This document shows, in pieces, positions 20,338 to 32,360 of a stretch of DNA of 64,000 bases. The position numbers were made by a program, and so were the translations under genes. Numbering within the stretch: the first letter of the stretch is position 1; every line of letters starts with the position of its first letter. Under the pieces are notes generated by a model. The model was not told the DNA's origin and did not search any database. It was given only the letters and a program-made list of their open reading frames with translations. Location: positions 26,589,001-26,653,000 of the forward strand of contig NC_016131.3 of assembly GCF_000005505.3 (NCBI RefSeq), written 5' to 3'. The stretch comes from Brachypodium distachyon. Lineage: Eukaryota; Streptophyta; Magnoliopsida; Poales; Poaceae.

Positions 20338-23300
20338 TTAGTTGAAGAAATAGGTAGACGTCAGAACTTCTCTCACATCAAAATTCCCTTGTGCTGGACA
20401 GGGAGGAAATTCTACTGTCGGGAATGACGTCTGAAATTCTTCCAATAACTGGATTCAAATGAGAAGAAAAAATTAGGGAACACGCGATCATCACTAATAG
20501 TGTTGAAAAGCGAGTATATTTCTTAAAGACACTAGACAGAATAGTTCTGGCTGCATACGTTTTCAAGAATTGGCATGCTGTACAGCTCCACAAATTGCTC
20601 TCTCAAGATCTGATTCATTTTGTCAACATCACATGCATGCACCCAAAATGAATCATGCACCCCTGCAGCCAAAGCACGTTGACAAAAGACAACATAAATT
20701 GCTTATGGATAAGCATTGTATGCACTAGTAATGGAAGTACAGAGCTTTTCAAGTCAGCATCCAAAATACTTAATTGACATTATTTATTGGCTTTGATATA
20801 CTATACTATCATGATAGAAGAGATTGTGACCAGATTTACTCTTAACGAGCTTTGATTCTGGCCAACTTTTCATATGTGGACCCTAATACCCTTATTCTGA
20901 TCTCTGAGTAAACAAGTTGTTTGAGGAATTTAGAGCCCTTTTTTAGCAAAAACCTACGACATTCGAATTGCACAGAAACACTGAGACCAAGAATTAGCAC
21001 TGCTGACTCAATACCTACACCCATAGCACATTACCCAGCAGCAAGAAATATAACCCGCCATGTAGAAGGTGGCAGGTGCTGCTGGGGCGCATACCCAGTA
21101 GTAGGCCTTTCAACATTTTTCTGCTGGACTGGTAAAAGGTTATTAGCATGGACTTTTGATGAGGTTTTATGCAGGCAATGTCAAATTTGGTCTACTTGCA
21201 CTGGAATGACAGGTTAAGATTGGTGAGTACAGGAGGAGGGGTTTACAAATTACAACTAAATATTTACGCTAGCAATGAAGCCAGTCAACCAGCAGAACGT
21301 ACCTGCAAAATGAAGACCAGCTTCTTTACAAGTAATCGCCGTCATCATCATATGTGAACTATCAAGAGAGTGCACAAAATTTGGCGGAAAAGCTGCCTTT
21401 TGCCGTTGGGTTGCGATCTGAAATTTATTGACAGTAAAATTAACCATGATAGTGGAAATGACAAATAAGCAAGGAATCAATGAAAAGTATCACTTACTGT
21501 ATCGCCCTCCCGTCTTAAAGCCAGACACTGCAAGGAGGTTCGAATCTGCACAATGGTGAACCAAATAACACGGTGTTTTAGAAGATGGCAATGGAGGCAA
21601 AATAGTAGCTGTGTCTGGAAGCAATTAAGCATTTTAACATGAACGGATCTCGATCCTTCCTAAATGCCCCTTCCACATGTGGGACACTCACTTTTTTGCA
21701 AGGACCATACGGAAATGAAAACAAATATGACCCAGGGCATAGTACAATTAGCTCATCTTTGTATTCTTCAAAATTTACAGTGATGTTTTGCAAAAGTGCA
21801 TAATCAACACAAAATTTACACATTCAGATGGGCAAGAGTGCTCCCTAAAAAAAGTGAGTTGGAATGCGTAAACACCACAAAATTAACACAATGGAAGATA
21901 CAGGTATACTGCTTTACCTACTTGATCAGTGCAGATATGCAAAAAGAGAAAATGCACATATATTTGCAATGGATATACTGCTTACTTGCCTAGTGCAGAT
22001 ATACTACACTTATATTTGCAATGGTCGATAAGTAGCTCACCATATAATTTTTGTATTTCTTGTAGGGTTGAACAACTGGAAGACCGACAGGGCTCGTCCA
22101 TTTGACTGGTTGATTTTTTGAAGCAATCATCTATGAGGAATTGAAACACGATCAGAAACTTTTGATGTCCCAACTACCAAAGAAGCTCACACAAAGGGAA
22201 CTACATTGCCACCAGCATAAATTGGATTCCGTTCAAAATCATATGAGAAATATGTTCCAACAGAGAATAAGGTATACCTTTGCACAGTCACCAAGCCATG
22301 CCATTATAGCACGGGCAGATTGGAACATTTGTCCTAGTGCATCCAAAGTTACCTTCATCAGAGATCCAACAGTCACAGCATGTCCTTGTCTCTCCAACGT
22401 AATCAATAGGGCATATATGCAATAGGGAGTCACAAAAAACAACAGCAGCCAAAGCAAGTAATGCACTTACCCTGGTAGCATAGCAGGACACCTCATAGAG
22501 CAATTTGTCATCTGTAATATGCCCTTTCTCTTGTAGTCTCTTCATAATCTGCTGGCGAGCACCAATAAATGTGACACCATAAACTGATGTCATCACTGTC
22601 TGCTTGACCAGCTTCCTATCCACCTGTAAGCTACCAATGTCCAGGTGTTCAACTGTTTCGTTAAAAAAGTACATGAAGGAGAATATTTCTTACTATTTAG
22701 GCAGAGGGGGGAGGGAGAAGGCTAACCTGATCGACCAAAACCTTTGCTAAGGAAACACTTGCGTCAGTAGCAGGATCTTTCATTGAGTCTTCCCGTACAA
22801 CGTCCAGTACCCTTCAGTCAAGTTTATCCAAAGCATTATTATTTTTTATCCTGAGTGCCACACAGCACTAGGGTATGACCCAGAAGCATTATGAAATCAA
22901 TAAGCTAAAAACTGAGTTATTCATCAGATGACCCAGAAGCTAAATACTATAATCTATTAAGGCAATTTCATAATTGCAAAAAAGAGTTCCTTTGTATGTG
23001 TAATATTCCCTCCGTTCCTTAAAGATTGGCATATTAGCTTTCATTAAGACAATGCTTTGACCATAAATTTCTACGTTAAAGTGTGGTTTATATGACATGA
23101 AACCACAAGTATCATGAAGTACTTTTGATAACGAATCTAGCGATACTAATTTGATGTCATGTAAGTCACACCTTGGCATAGTAATTTGTGATCAAAGCCT
23201 TGTCTTAATGAAAGCTAATATGCCAATCTTTAAGGAACAGAGGGAGTAATACAAAACTAACTCAGTGTACCACAAGGCATGCAAATCCACCAAACCATGT

Positions 23301-26300
23301 ATGAGCATGAATTGTGGCCAACCACTATATTTAAAGAGGCAAAACATGTAAATTCGTGGATTGTCTTCATACATAATTGTTGGTGCTTGTGCTTAACAAA
23401 GGAATCTGATCTTAAGAAGGTAACATGCTAAAGGTGAAAGTTTTCACTAAGATATGTAAATTTCTTTTCTTAATACAGCCCCTACATAAAATTAAGTTAT
23501 CGGATATCAACTTAAATAAATTCCACTCAGGATTAAAGTAGAAACAGACATTGTACAGAGCTGTTTTGAACGGAGCATTTAAAGCATGTCGATCGATCCT
23601 TGTACACATTTGACTTATAAGGGCAAACAAGCCACAAGGGACAACCAGAAATGTAGCGCATACAGGAATTAGATTGGGGGTTGGGGGGCACCTAGCAGCT
23701 ATTTCTGAGTAGATATCTGCAGGTTTCTCTCCAGGAACCAAGTTGACAGCTGCTGCTCCCATCTGTGAAAGACATGTGTCAAGTGTAAACAATAGTCTGT
23801 ACAGAGTTAAGATCTGTATAGTTCCACTATAGAATTCCATGAAAAATAGCATGCACATGAAAAGAAAAGTTTCAAACCTGGTAGATTACTGATCAATTGC
23901 ATAAGACATAACATTAACAATACACTGACCATACTTTCAAAAAAGAACAATGGCCATACGATTACAATTTAGTACATTCTTTACCATCCCATGAGATACA
24001 TAAAGAAAGGTTCAGGAAGAGTGATACTCAGTATAGTAGGGACGAAAACTTACGTAGTCTCTACCAAGAGCGGCATAGTGTTGTAAACCATTGCATGAAC
24101 CATCCTGAGATAGATGAAATAATGTGACCAACAATTAGTAATGTAATGACAAATGCTGGCTGCACGGAGATATGTCAAAGAAATTGCTTTCATAACTAAA
24201 TGCTAGAGCATCATGGCATGACTATGTCGAGAAGTTTCTGTTGCTGAGTGGAGTGGGGTGGGGTTAAAAAATGCTTTGTTTTCATCCAGGCCTGACAAAA
24301 TTTTAGTTCTTATATGATTCGGTGCTTATGGGATTTATGGGCAGCAATAGGAGTCTATGCATCATTCCAAAACACAAGCATCTCAAGGAGACAAACTTTA
24401 GGAACATGGCCGCCCTCTAAAACGTAAGATAATAAGCATTGCCAGGTAGAGAATCTGTATACGTGCATAGATTTTGCATCAAAGTCAGCATAGCCTGATC
24501 AGAATTAGCAATTGCTGAGTCATAAAATACATAAAACAAAACAAGAACAGGCGGTTGCGCGCCTCCAAACTAGAAGGTTAACAGTGACAGAAATGCATGT
24601 ATTAATTATAACAAGCAAGATTGACCTACAATTAAAAAAACTGGCATGCATTTGATTCTGTATTTTTAAAATAAACAAGATGTACATGAATGTGATGTGC
24701 CGAGAGAAGCAAGTATTATGAAGCTTATTTTGCAAATACTAGTGTAAAAGTGTGTCTGATACCCTCATTGGCCATATAATAGTAAGTTATTTACCTTGAT
24801 CAATGAACCTAGGATAGTGACCTTCAATTTGTCTATGACTATGTACCGTTACAGTGATTATCTAAATAGTGAAACCCTAGCAAGTGTGCCTCATTCCCAA
24901 CGAAGACAATACCTGATGAATAGGTAGGTGAGAGATAGCAGTATGCGGTGATGAACTTTTTAAGGCATTAGAAAGATCCACACATGCAGCTAAACATTGA
25001 AAAGGATCCTCGGCATTAATCCACCAACGGTTCCCGTCAACAGGATTTGCTGCTGAATCAAATATATCAGGCAAATGATTCTCCACAAACGCTAGTTTGC
25101 TCCCATGAGAAAGCTTTTCAATGCCTCCACCATATTTGTTAGCCAAATGGATCTTCAACCAGCGTAACCCAGATTTTCCGAGTGGCCGCCCTTCAGCATA
25201 CTCTAGAACACCTCGGCATAGATCTGAACCTAGGTGACTCAGATGTGGATGCATAGGGTATGCACGACCACGAAAATCTAGATTATGAGGATAATAGAAG
25301 CCATCCTCCTCTCTCATTTTACGAGCAACCTATTCACAAAGGTGGAAAAGGTAGATCTTCAGGGAATGCCATAACAGTACCAAAGATAGCAAGATAAACG
25401 TCTTTTTATACACATACAGAGAGTTTTAATTCTGTATCGCATCGCTCAGCATGCAGTTCGCGGTTAATTTTCTTTGCCTTCTTTAAACTCCACTTCCATT
25501 TCTGGATTTCATCTGGGTCCTCTGATTCAGGTCGTTCAGGTAGAGGAATCTATGCATAAAATAGAAGAGCGACAAATTAGTTCAAAAGGTATATTATGGA
25601 AGACTGAAGAGAAACAGAGTTTCACAATGTCATAATTAATCATATAAGGTCACTCACATCTCCCTTATCAACCAGCCCTGCTATCCCTCCGCCACGACTC
25701 CAAATAGTCTCAACAACATCATGTACTCTTCTATTCACTCTCCATTTGGTACCCCCAAGGATATCTAATGCCTGCCAATATGATAATACTTCAGACTGCT
25801 GCCCAATCACTCATAAAGCGATTCATTACTCCTTTCATTAAAAATTAAGCAAGTACAAACGAATGAACTTCAATAAAATAATAATCATAAAACGCATGAT
25901 GACTATTTAGAACATGCTGTTATCAAACTAGCACTCGTTATAGCAAGAGGAAACTTATAAAGTGTTGATACCGTGCCATTATGCAAAGGGAAACATGCTC
26001 GGGAATATAAATGCTCAAAGTGTCAAAGACGGGTGGTCAGCAAGCAAACCTCAAACACTTTTCGCAACTGTTTTCTTGGAACACTCTTAATGGCTTCCTT
26101 TTGGTCCTTCACACCATGTGTACGCATAACATATGAAGGCAGAAAAAGGTGTCCACCTTTATCATAGCTGAAACAATTAAGTGGTTGAAAAATGACACCA
26201 GACAGAACATCGAATAAGTTGTATCATCTAACAATGAACTAAACAGTAAATATCCTATCCTGCAAAACTAACTGAAAACAACAAATGCATGATACACTAA

Positions 26301-28874
26301 CATACCCCTTCCATTTTGTAGGAGGTACCAGCATAGGAAGATAGGGGATCTCCACGTGTCTAGCCTGCAAGAAATTTGAACTTCTAAATACTTCTGAAGC
26401 ATTTCGATTGAACAGATAAAAAACATGTCCCAAACAGAAAAACAAGGAATCTGCAATGGGGCGAGAATTGTAATTAAATGTTTGACAAAACTCAATATTT
26501 TGATGCTTGAGAAAATCCTGACAGTAAGAAAAAGGAAAAGAGAATGACTGGGCAGTCAGTAATTATTTTTTTTATCTTCGATAGGTCAAACATATATTTC
26601 CATCCAGAAAAGAACAGCATACAAGTGCATAACAGACTTACAGTGCTTTCAAACCCCTCATGCACAAGAGGATCACACTCTATCACGAAGTGCTTCTTCT
26701 TTAATCTCCTGCGCATTGAACAGGAATGTGAGAACAGATATAATCCCCAGTTCAAAAAAAGAACAGATATAACCCATCAAGCACACGATACTGATACAAC
26801 AATGCATGCCAGTGGCGAACGCACAGAATGCAACAAAAGAGACCAGTGGACAATAATGTGCAGCCCTACCCATTTTCTACTATAGGCTTCCGCAGTACAT
26901 GCTTAAATGCAGGTCGAAAATCAGGAGAACTGTCTGGTATTTGGTCGGCTGGTGACTGCACAAACGCTGAATCCAATAACAATTCAATCAGGCGAGTTCC
27001 TAACTGCAATCACAAAAGGAGGATTATGTTTTCACAACATACAAGAGAAAATCATGCACTCGTAGGTATACTATCCGTAAAACAAACCTTCACTTGGGCT
27101 TCTGTGCCCCATTCCTCTAATTCAATCTCCTGTTGCACGAGCTTCTGTGCTTCAGTCAATTTTCGCCTCTTCACCAAACTTTTAACAAGCTTCCGGCATT
27201 TAGCCTGCTCCTTGCCTAATGCTGGATCATTTTCACCATTTTTGCCCTTTTTCCTAGTCTTCTGAAAGAAAGCCTGGACTTTGAACTGCAGAACAAAAAT
27301 AGCTTTCAATGCACAGACAAATCAATTGCCAACTAGAGGAAACATTGTGTGATGAAAACTGAAATGGCAAAGTGAATAACCTAATTTAGCATTGAGTTCA
27401 TCCTTACTAGCATGATCAAACCCTAGTCGTTTGCAACATTTACAACTCTAGCGCACAAGAAGATTAGCTGAGGCCTGAACCAAAGGAAGATGAATCCCTA
27501 ATCCAAGTTTTACAGTTTCAACTCTTCAAGAGCTTTGTCATCCATAAATATAGTGTACTCCCTCCGATCCATATTAATTGTCGAAATATTACATGTATCT
27601 AGACGCTTTTTAAGCATAGATACATCCAAATTTGGGCAAATTTGAGACAATTAATATGGATCGGAGGGAGTATCTGAGATTTCCGATCTGGCAGTCTGTC
27701 ATTATGTTACTGCCAGAAAACCTATTGTCAGGCGGTCTAACATGTGATGCCATCTCCACTTGATGGTCAACTCACATGGCATCTGGATCTTAATAGATAA
27801 TGTAAGTCAATGACTTCATCCAGCTATCACACCATGAAACCTTCGGAGATAAAAAAAAATCTAATTCATAATGCATCCACTAGGTGAATAATGCCCTCAG
27901 TTCATCCAATTGTTGGCTTTGTTAAATTACCTCAATCGACATGTTAATTCCAAGTCAGATTGTTGAGTAATTAGATGGAAAGCACAAGGAAATAAAATCT
28001 CGGCACAACAACATCTACTGCCATAAAACATCACAATCTGTCTACCTTAAATGCAGTAAGGTCACATTGTTCTCAATCACTTCTCATACAGCACAAGCAT
28101 AAGACTCACAATGTTCTCAATTATCTACATTTAAGTCGTTGGAACTGTCTACCTTGATCTTAAGCTTAGAGCTGAGCCACTAACCTCACGCTCGACAGCC
28201 TCGCCAATGGAGTGCGCGGCCTGGACAACGCGGACGCTCCCGCAGCCATCCTTGTTGGACATGAGGAGGCCCATCATCTTGTGCATGACGATGACGGACA
28301 CCTTCTCGGCGGGGAGCAGGAGGAGGTACTTGGCGTAGACGTGCTTGACCCGCTTCCGGCGCTGCACTTCCTGGTCCCTGGCGATGGCGTCCCGCAGCGG
28401 CTCGAACCAGCCGAGGAAGAGCGACTTGACGTAGGGCAGCGAGGGCGCGAGGTTCCGGTCGAGCATCTCGCGCTCGAGCTGGCGGTACTCCTCGGCGGCG
28501 CGCGCCCAGGCCTCCGTCTCCGCCTTCACCTGCCGCTGCCGCAGCCGCCGGTGCTCCGCCCTCCTGGCCCGCTCCCGCGCCTTCTCCCTCTCGATCCCCC
28601 TCTCCAGCTCCTCCTCCACCCCGGCACCCAGCTCCTCGTCGTCACGGGGGATCTGGTAGGAGTCGGCGGGGGAGTTGAGGAACGCGAAGAGGTCGAGCCA
28701 GTCGAAGTCGGCGGTGGAAGGCGGAGGGAGCGGGGGGAGGCCAATGGTGGAGACGAGCGTGACGGGGCGAGGCGGGGGCGCGACGGCGACCATGGGCGGC
28801 GGTGGGGAGAGGCGGCGGAGGCGGGGCCGCGGCGGGGGCGCGCACGTGGAGATGGGGGAGAGGAGGAGCGGCAT
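20338..28874 (-). CDS. RPOT3: Chloroplast phage-type DNA-directed RNA polymerase (nuclear-encoded polymerase, RpoTp)
   Basis: Single-subunit T7-like RNA polymerase that transcribes plastid housekeeping genes. I reconstructed 19 exons, all in consistent phase: 28185-28874, 27088-27285, 26870-27003, 26642-26708, 26306-26364, 26050-26167, 25658-25771, 25418-25549, 24913-25329, 24054-24104, 23692-23762, 22727-22811, 22471-22623, 22278-22352, 22041-22130, 21498-21545, 21303-21417, 20559-20662 and 20338-20448, for 943 residues. The N-terminus is Pro/Ser/Arg-rich like a plastid transit peptide. Equivalents of T7 catalytic residues are present: D537 in [16 protein letters not shown] (D644), K631 and Y639 in [10 protein letters not shown] (K719, Y727), and D812 in [12 protein letters not shown] (D876). 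The C-terminus ends TSTYFFN, as in this family. Assignment to the plastid rather than the mitochondrial paralogue rests on the N-terminus and on similarity I recall. Introns 1 and 11 each carry a MITE. Confidence 0.93.
23004..23248. mobile_element. MITE with about 54-bp terminal inverted repeats in RpoTp intron 11
   Basis: 245 bp including TA on both sides. The left arm (CCCTCCGTTCCTTAAAGATT, continuing with GGCATATTAGCTTTCATTAA) and the right arm are inverted copies over about 54 bp with only a few mismatches, so an RNA copy would fold into a long hairpin. It differs from the shorter Stowaway-like family elsewhere in the window by its long arms and unrelated interior. Confidence 0.85.
27556..27672. 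mobile_element. Stowaway-like MITE in RpoTp intron 1
   Basis: TA-flanked, with ends CTCCCTCCGATCCATATTAA and TTAATATGGATCGGAGGGAG, perfect inverted repeats. The interior (ATTACATGTATCTAGACGCT) is of the same family as the 15.18 and 49.03 kb elements. Confidence 0.9.
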
Positions 28875-30273
28875 GCGCACGCCTAGGGCGAGGGACGGCG
28901 AGGCTCCAGGTCGGAATTTTGGGGAGGAAGAGCAGCGGAGAAACCTCGGTAGAACCTTGGAGGGACGGAGGAGATAAGGAAGGAGAAAGAGAAAGGGAAG
29001 GGGAAAATATCGCTCGCTTTCCCGGACGGTAGGAGGAGGACTGGAGACCGTTTCGTGTGGCCGTTGGATCGCTTCGTGCTCGTATCCAACGACCACTCTG
29101 CGTGTCAGCGCCTCGTACACAACTCGAACCGTAAAACGTGGCCACGGATAAGATTCTCTCTCCTTCCCTGGAAGCTGATTTTAAAGTAAGTTCGATCCTA
29201 CTAGATAAATAACTAGAGCTAACTTGATTCCTTGTCAGGAGAACACGAAATGGGAGAAAATTGATATACGGAGTATTTGTATTTGTATAGTATAAAGTCT
29301 CGCACGATTACAAAGGAAACAGTTCAATTTTCTGCCGGAATCGGGAAGCTATACACCGCCGGCCAAAATGAGAGTTCGTATATGTTTGTCTTGATCTCCT
29401 CTTCCGTGACAGAGTCCAGCATCAACAGGGTTTACCCAACTCTGTACAACTAGTACCAAGTACAATTCTCTGAACTCACTACAACTGAATCTTGACATTG
29501 TCAGTTAGCCACATCGGACAGGACAGAGACAGAGTGCCTGCAACGTCTGTCTACTCTCAAGGATGCTAAGAATGTGCCCGCAGGATGCAATTTCCGTCTA
29601 CTGTCAAGGATGTTAAGAATGTGCCCGCAGGCTGCAATTTCTGTCTCATGTCAAGGATGTGATTATGTAAGGATGCGCTCCTCCAACAAATCCACAAGAC
29701 TCCTTTAGTCATTAACGTGTAGAACACTGCTTACCTCTATCTGTCGTCAAAAACCCTGAAACTTTCACCAGATTAATAATCTATTCAAGCCTGAATAAGA
29801 ATTTCCTACTGAAGCAAAAAAAAAAAGAACTCTGAACAAGAAACTACGGCGCGGCTCAGGCTCACTTCAGAAATAAACATGTGCTGATTCTCCGGTAGAA
29901 AAAAGCAGAAGAAATCACATCAGTAAAACTTCTTTGACATCGTTAACCAAAACCAATTGTACATGTACAGCATGCCACCAATCCACAACCCACACACCAA
30001 AGGAAGAACTAGAAGAACGGGGGGGAAATGAACAGTACAACAACTACTGCTGCAGCAAAGAATTTCCTGCTTCCTAGAGCCACACTGCTAGCTGCAAATC
30101 ATTGCCAACCAATCAAGACATAACTATATAGTAACACAGACAGCATAACAGCAGAGTATATACTCGCTGGCCATCCCAACGAACCAATATTTTACTGGCA
30201 TCTCTGTTTTAATTACTAGCAGCAGCTGATGATTGTGTGTATGTTTACAAAGCTGGTTGTAGTCTTGGTATTG
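28875..30273. other. Intergenic: RpoTp promoter and RCI2 3' flank
   Basis: 28.9-29.2 kb is the upstream region of RpoTp. 29549-29661 is a short tandem repeat (listed separately). From about 29.8 kb to 30273 the sequence is probably RCI2 3' UTR and flank. No other gene found. Confidence 0.45.
29549..29661. repeat. 47-bp tandem repeat, about 2.4 copies
   Basis: Units begin GTCTACTCTCAAGGATG at 29549, GTCTACTGTCAAGGATG at 29596 and GTCTCATGTCAAGGATG at 29643, with AAGAATGTGCCCGCAGG inside the first two. The period is 47 bp. Non-coding. Confidence 0.8.
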
Positions 30274-30597
30274 TCAGGCGAGGATGTAGTAAGGCCGATC
30301 GCCGTCGATGCCGGGCGGCTCCGGCGCCGTCTTGAGGATGACCCAGACGGAGTAGGCGATGCCCGGCACGTAGCCCAGCGCCGTCAGCAGCAACGAGATG
30401 AAGAACTCCGACTACAGAAATCAAGTTTCAGAAAAATCACAAGCTGATTAATGTGGATGTAAATTATAGAGAATTATATAAGGACGGCGATATGTGCTTA
30501 CGCTGCAGCAGCCGTAGCGGAAGAAGACGCCGAGCGGCGGGAGCACGGCGGCGAAGATGGTCTCCAGGCACGTCGAGCAGCCGCCGGAGGAGCTCAT
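30274..30597 (-). CDS. RCI2/PMP3 (UPF0057) low-temperature/salt-responsive small membrane proteolipid
   Basis: 77 residues from two exons, 30502-30597 and 30274-30411, joined in phase 0 with a GTAAGC donor and TAG acceptor. It is a very small two-helix plasma-membrane protein; family members (RCI2A/B, lt101, yeast PMP3) keep membrane potential and ion balance and are induced by cold, salt and dehydration. Visible features are the first hydrophobic helix (TIFAAVLPPLGVFFRYG), then SEFFISLLLTALGYVPGIAY, the signature second helix with the GYxPG-x-Y motif. It has a Cys-rich N-terminus (CSTC) and a C-terminal tail of about 20 residues (KTAPEPPGIDGDRPYYILA) that the shortest family members lack, placing it in the longer-tail class. 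A TATA-like CTATATAAGC is at about 30838-30847. Trinucleotide (TAA) repeats lie further upstream. Confidence 0.92.
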
Positions 30598-30914
30598 CTA
30601 CACACCCCGGCCGCCGCGCGCGGCTCGACTTCTTAACTTAACTGAGTAACTAACTAACTAACAGGCTCCGTACCGCGGGGAGAAGAAGAAGAAGATGCGG
30701 ATCGAGTAGCGCTGCGCAGGAGAGCCTATTCGTTGGCTTGCTGGCGCTGACTAGCCGCAGCTGCCGTGTCATTGGCGACCACAGGGCACTAGGGCAGGGC
30801 AGGCAATGCGAATTTCGGGCTCGGAATATTCCGAGAGCTTATATAGCCGTGTTCGCCTCTTTCGGTATCGAACCACCAGATGCGATCGGCCCATCTGTAA
30901 TATCCGGTCCTCTT

Positions 30915-30943
30915 ATTAATAATAATAATAATAATAATAATCG
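30915..30943. repeat. (TAA)n microsatellite
   Basis: About nine uninterrupted TAA/AAT units in the RCI2 upstream region. Confidence 0.9.
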
Positions 30944-31449
30944 ATTTTTACACGTTACTTATAATAATCAGCACATGGCTTCGCGCGCGCTAACATTTTT
31001 ATTCTGCTGTCAACATGCATGTTTTGTTTTGTTTGGCTTGTTTCAGCTGCCTTCCCTGATCTTACAGTATTTTTTTTCTGTGGCCTGACAGAATTGGTAG
31101 TTTGGATTATACGGTCTGGGACCTGCACATGGTTAATTAGCTAAGCATCGGAATGATCGTGCATGGCATCAAAGTGTGGTGAAATAAATTAAAAAAAATA
31201 TGTGAAAAAAAAAGGATTCAGAGATGCAGATCTGGAATTCTGGAGCCGCGTGTCTGCACGCACGCTGCCATCCATGCGAAGTGTACAGTAGGTGCGTTGA
31301 TGCAGGGGGGATAAAAATCTGGTTTCTGGAGTCGATCCGTTCGATTAGTGCAGAGATTAGTTGAGATCTCAAACCTGTCATATTCTTTTTTTTTAGAGAA
31401 GTGACGATTTTTTTTCTGTTTTTTGAGACCATGGTGACGACTTTTTCTT

Positions 31450-32360
31450 GTTTTTTTAGCAACGATCTGGCTTTATTCGTTCAAGCGACAAGTACAAAAG
31501 ATCGATACACAAGCGAACACAAATAACAAAAATATTCGTTCATTGTAGTCCTTCGAAGAAAACTTCTCTTGATCCATCCTTCGCATATTGATACTTTTCC
31601 ACGTATTTGTTGACAAAATTGCAAAATACCATGCTCGCACAAGCTGAACTAACCTCAGAGGTTTTAAAAAGCTACATCTCACCTCAAACGATGAGAACCT
31701 AAGATCATTGAACGCACCATGGCCGGGGTAATACCCTTTGCGAGACAAGATGTAAAACTGCTTCTCCGTCAATGAATCCACAAGGAAAAATACCAACAAC
31801 CCGAAAAGACGTGTCGTGAGAACTACTAACTCCATGACGTAGGTTGCAACGCCTACACCAGGATGATGAAGGAACCAGAACATCAATCTTCTAGACGACG
31901 GCGTCTCCATCACAAAAACGCCACCGAAAAACACACAAAAACCTAGCAAAATAAGTTAGCAAAACTAGATGACAGATGTTGATCCGTGATTTCCCTCGTC
32001 TCCTAAGGACAAATCGACCGTGAGAGACGAGGAAAATTTCTAGAGATCGAAGTTTCTTGGAAGAAGACAGCGGTGAGTGTTTCTCTAAAGAAGACGAGGA
32101 AGAGAAAGGAGACGGTGGACGACAGTTTCTTGTATGCTGCCCCCCTCGTGCTCTTCGTTGAGCAACATTCCTCAGTGCGCTCAAGGCCCATAGAAACATT
32201 GTTGGGCCCGTACGAGACACCAGCCCGACAGTAGCAGGTTGGGCCAGGCCATGCCCCGCATCAGGCACCGATTCTGAATTTGCTAAAAAAAAAGGCACCG
32301 ATTCTGAAAAAGGGAAAAGAGTAGGCAGACAGAGACGCCGACGCGATGTTTCTGACATGG
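31450..32360 (-). mobile_element. Putative retroposed sequence with poly(A)-like end
   Basis: Read on the minus strand, the block ends with AATAAA (31472-31477), then about 15 nt, then an A7 run (31451-31457), as in a retroposed transcript or LINE 3' end. A 158-residue hydrophobic frame (31473-31949) and a further frame upstream have no reverse-transcriptase or other recognised motif. Origin and left border are uncertain. Confidence 0.35.

Noticed and set aside
28212..28886. 224-residue + frame over RpoTp exon 1
   Set aside because: Antisense shadow of a GC-rich first exon; composition is Leu/Gly/Arg low complexity.
29549..29661. Possible CRISPR-like array
   Set aside because: Adjacent 47-bp units without spacers in a plant nuclear genome; an ordinary tandem repeat.
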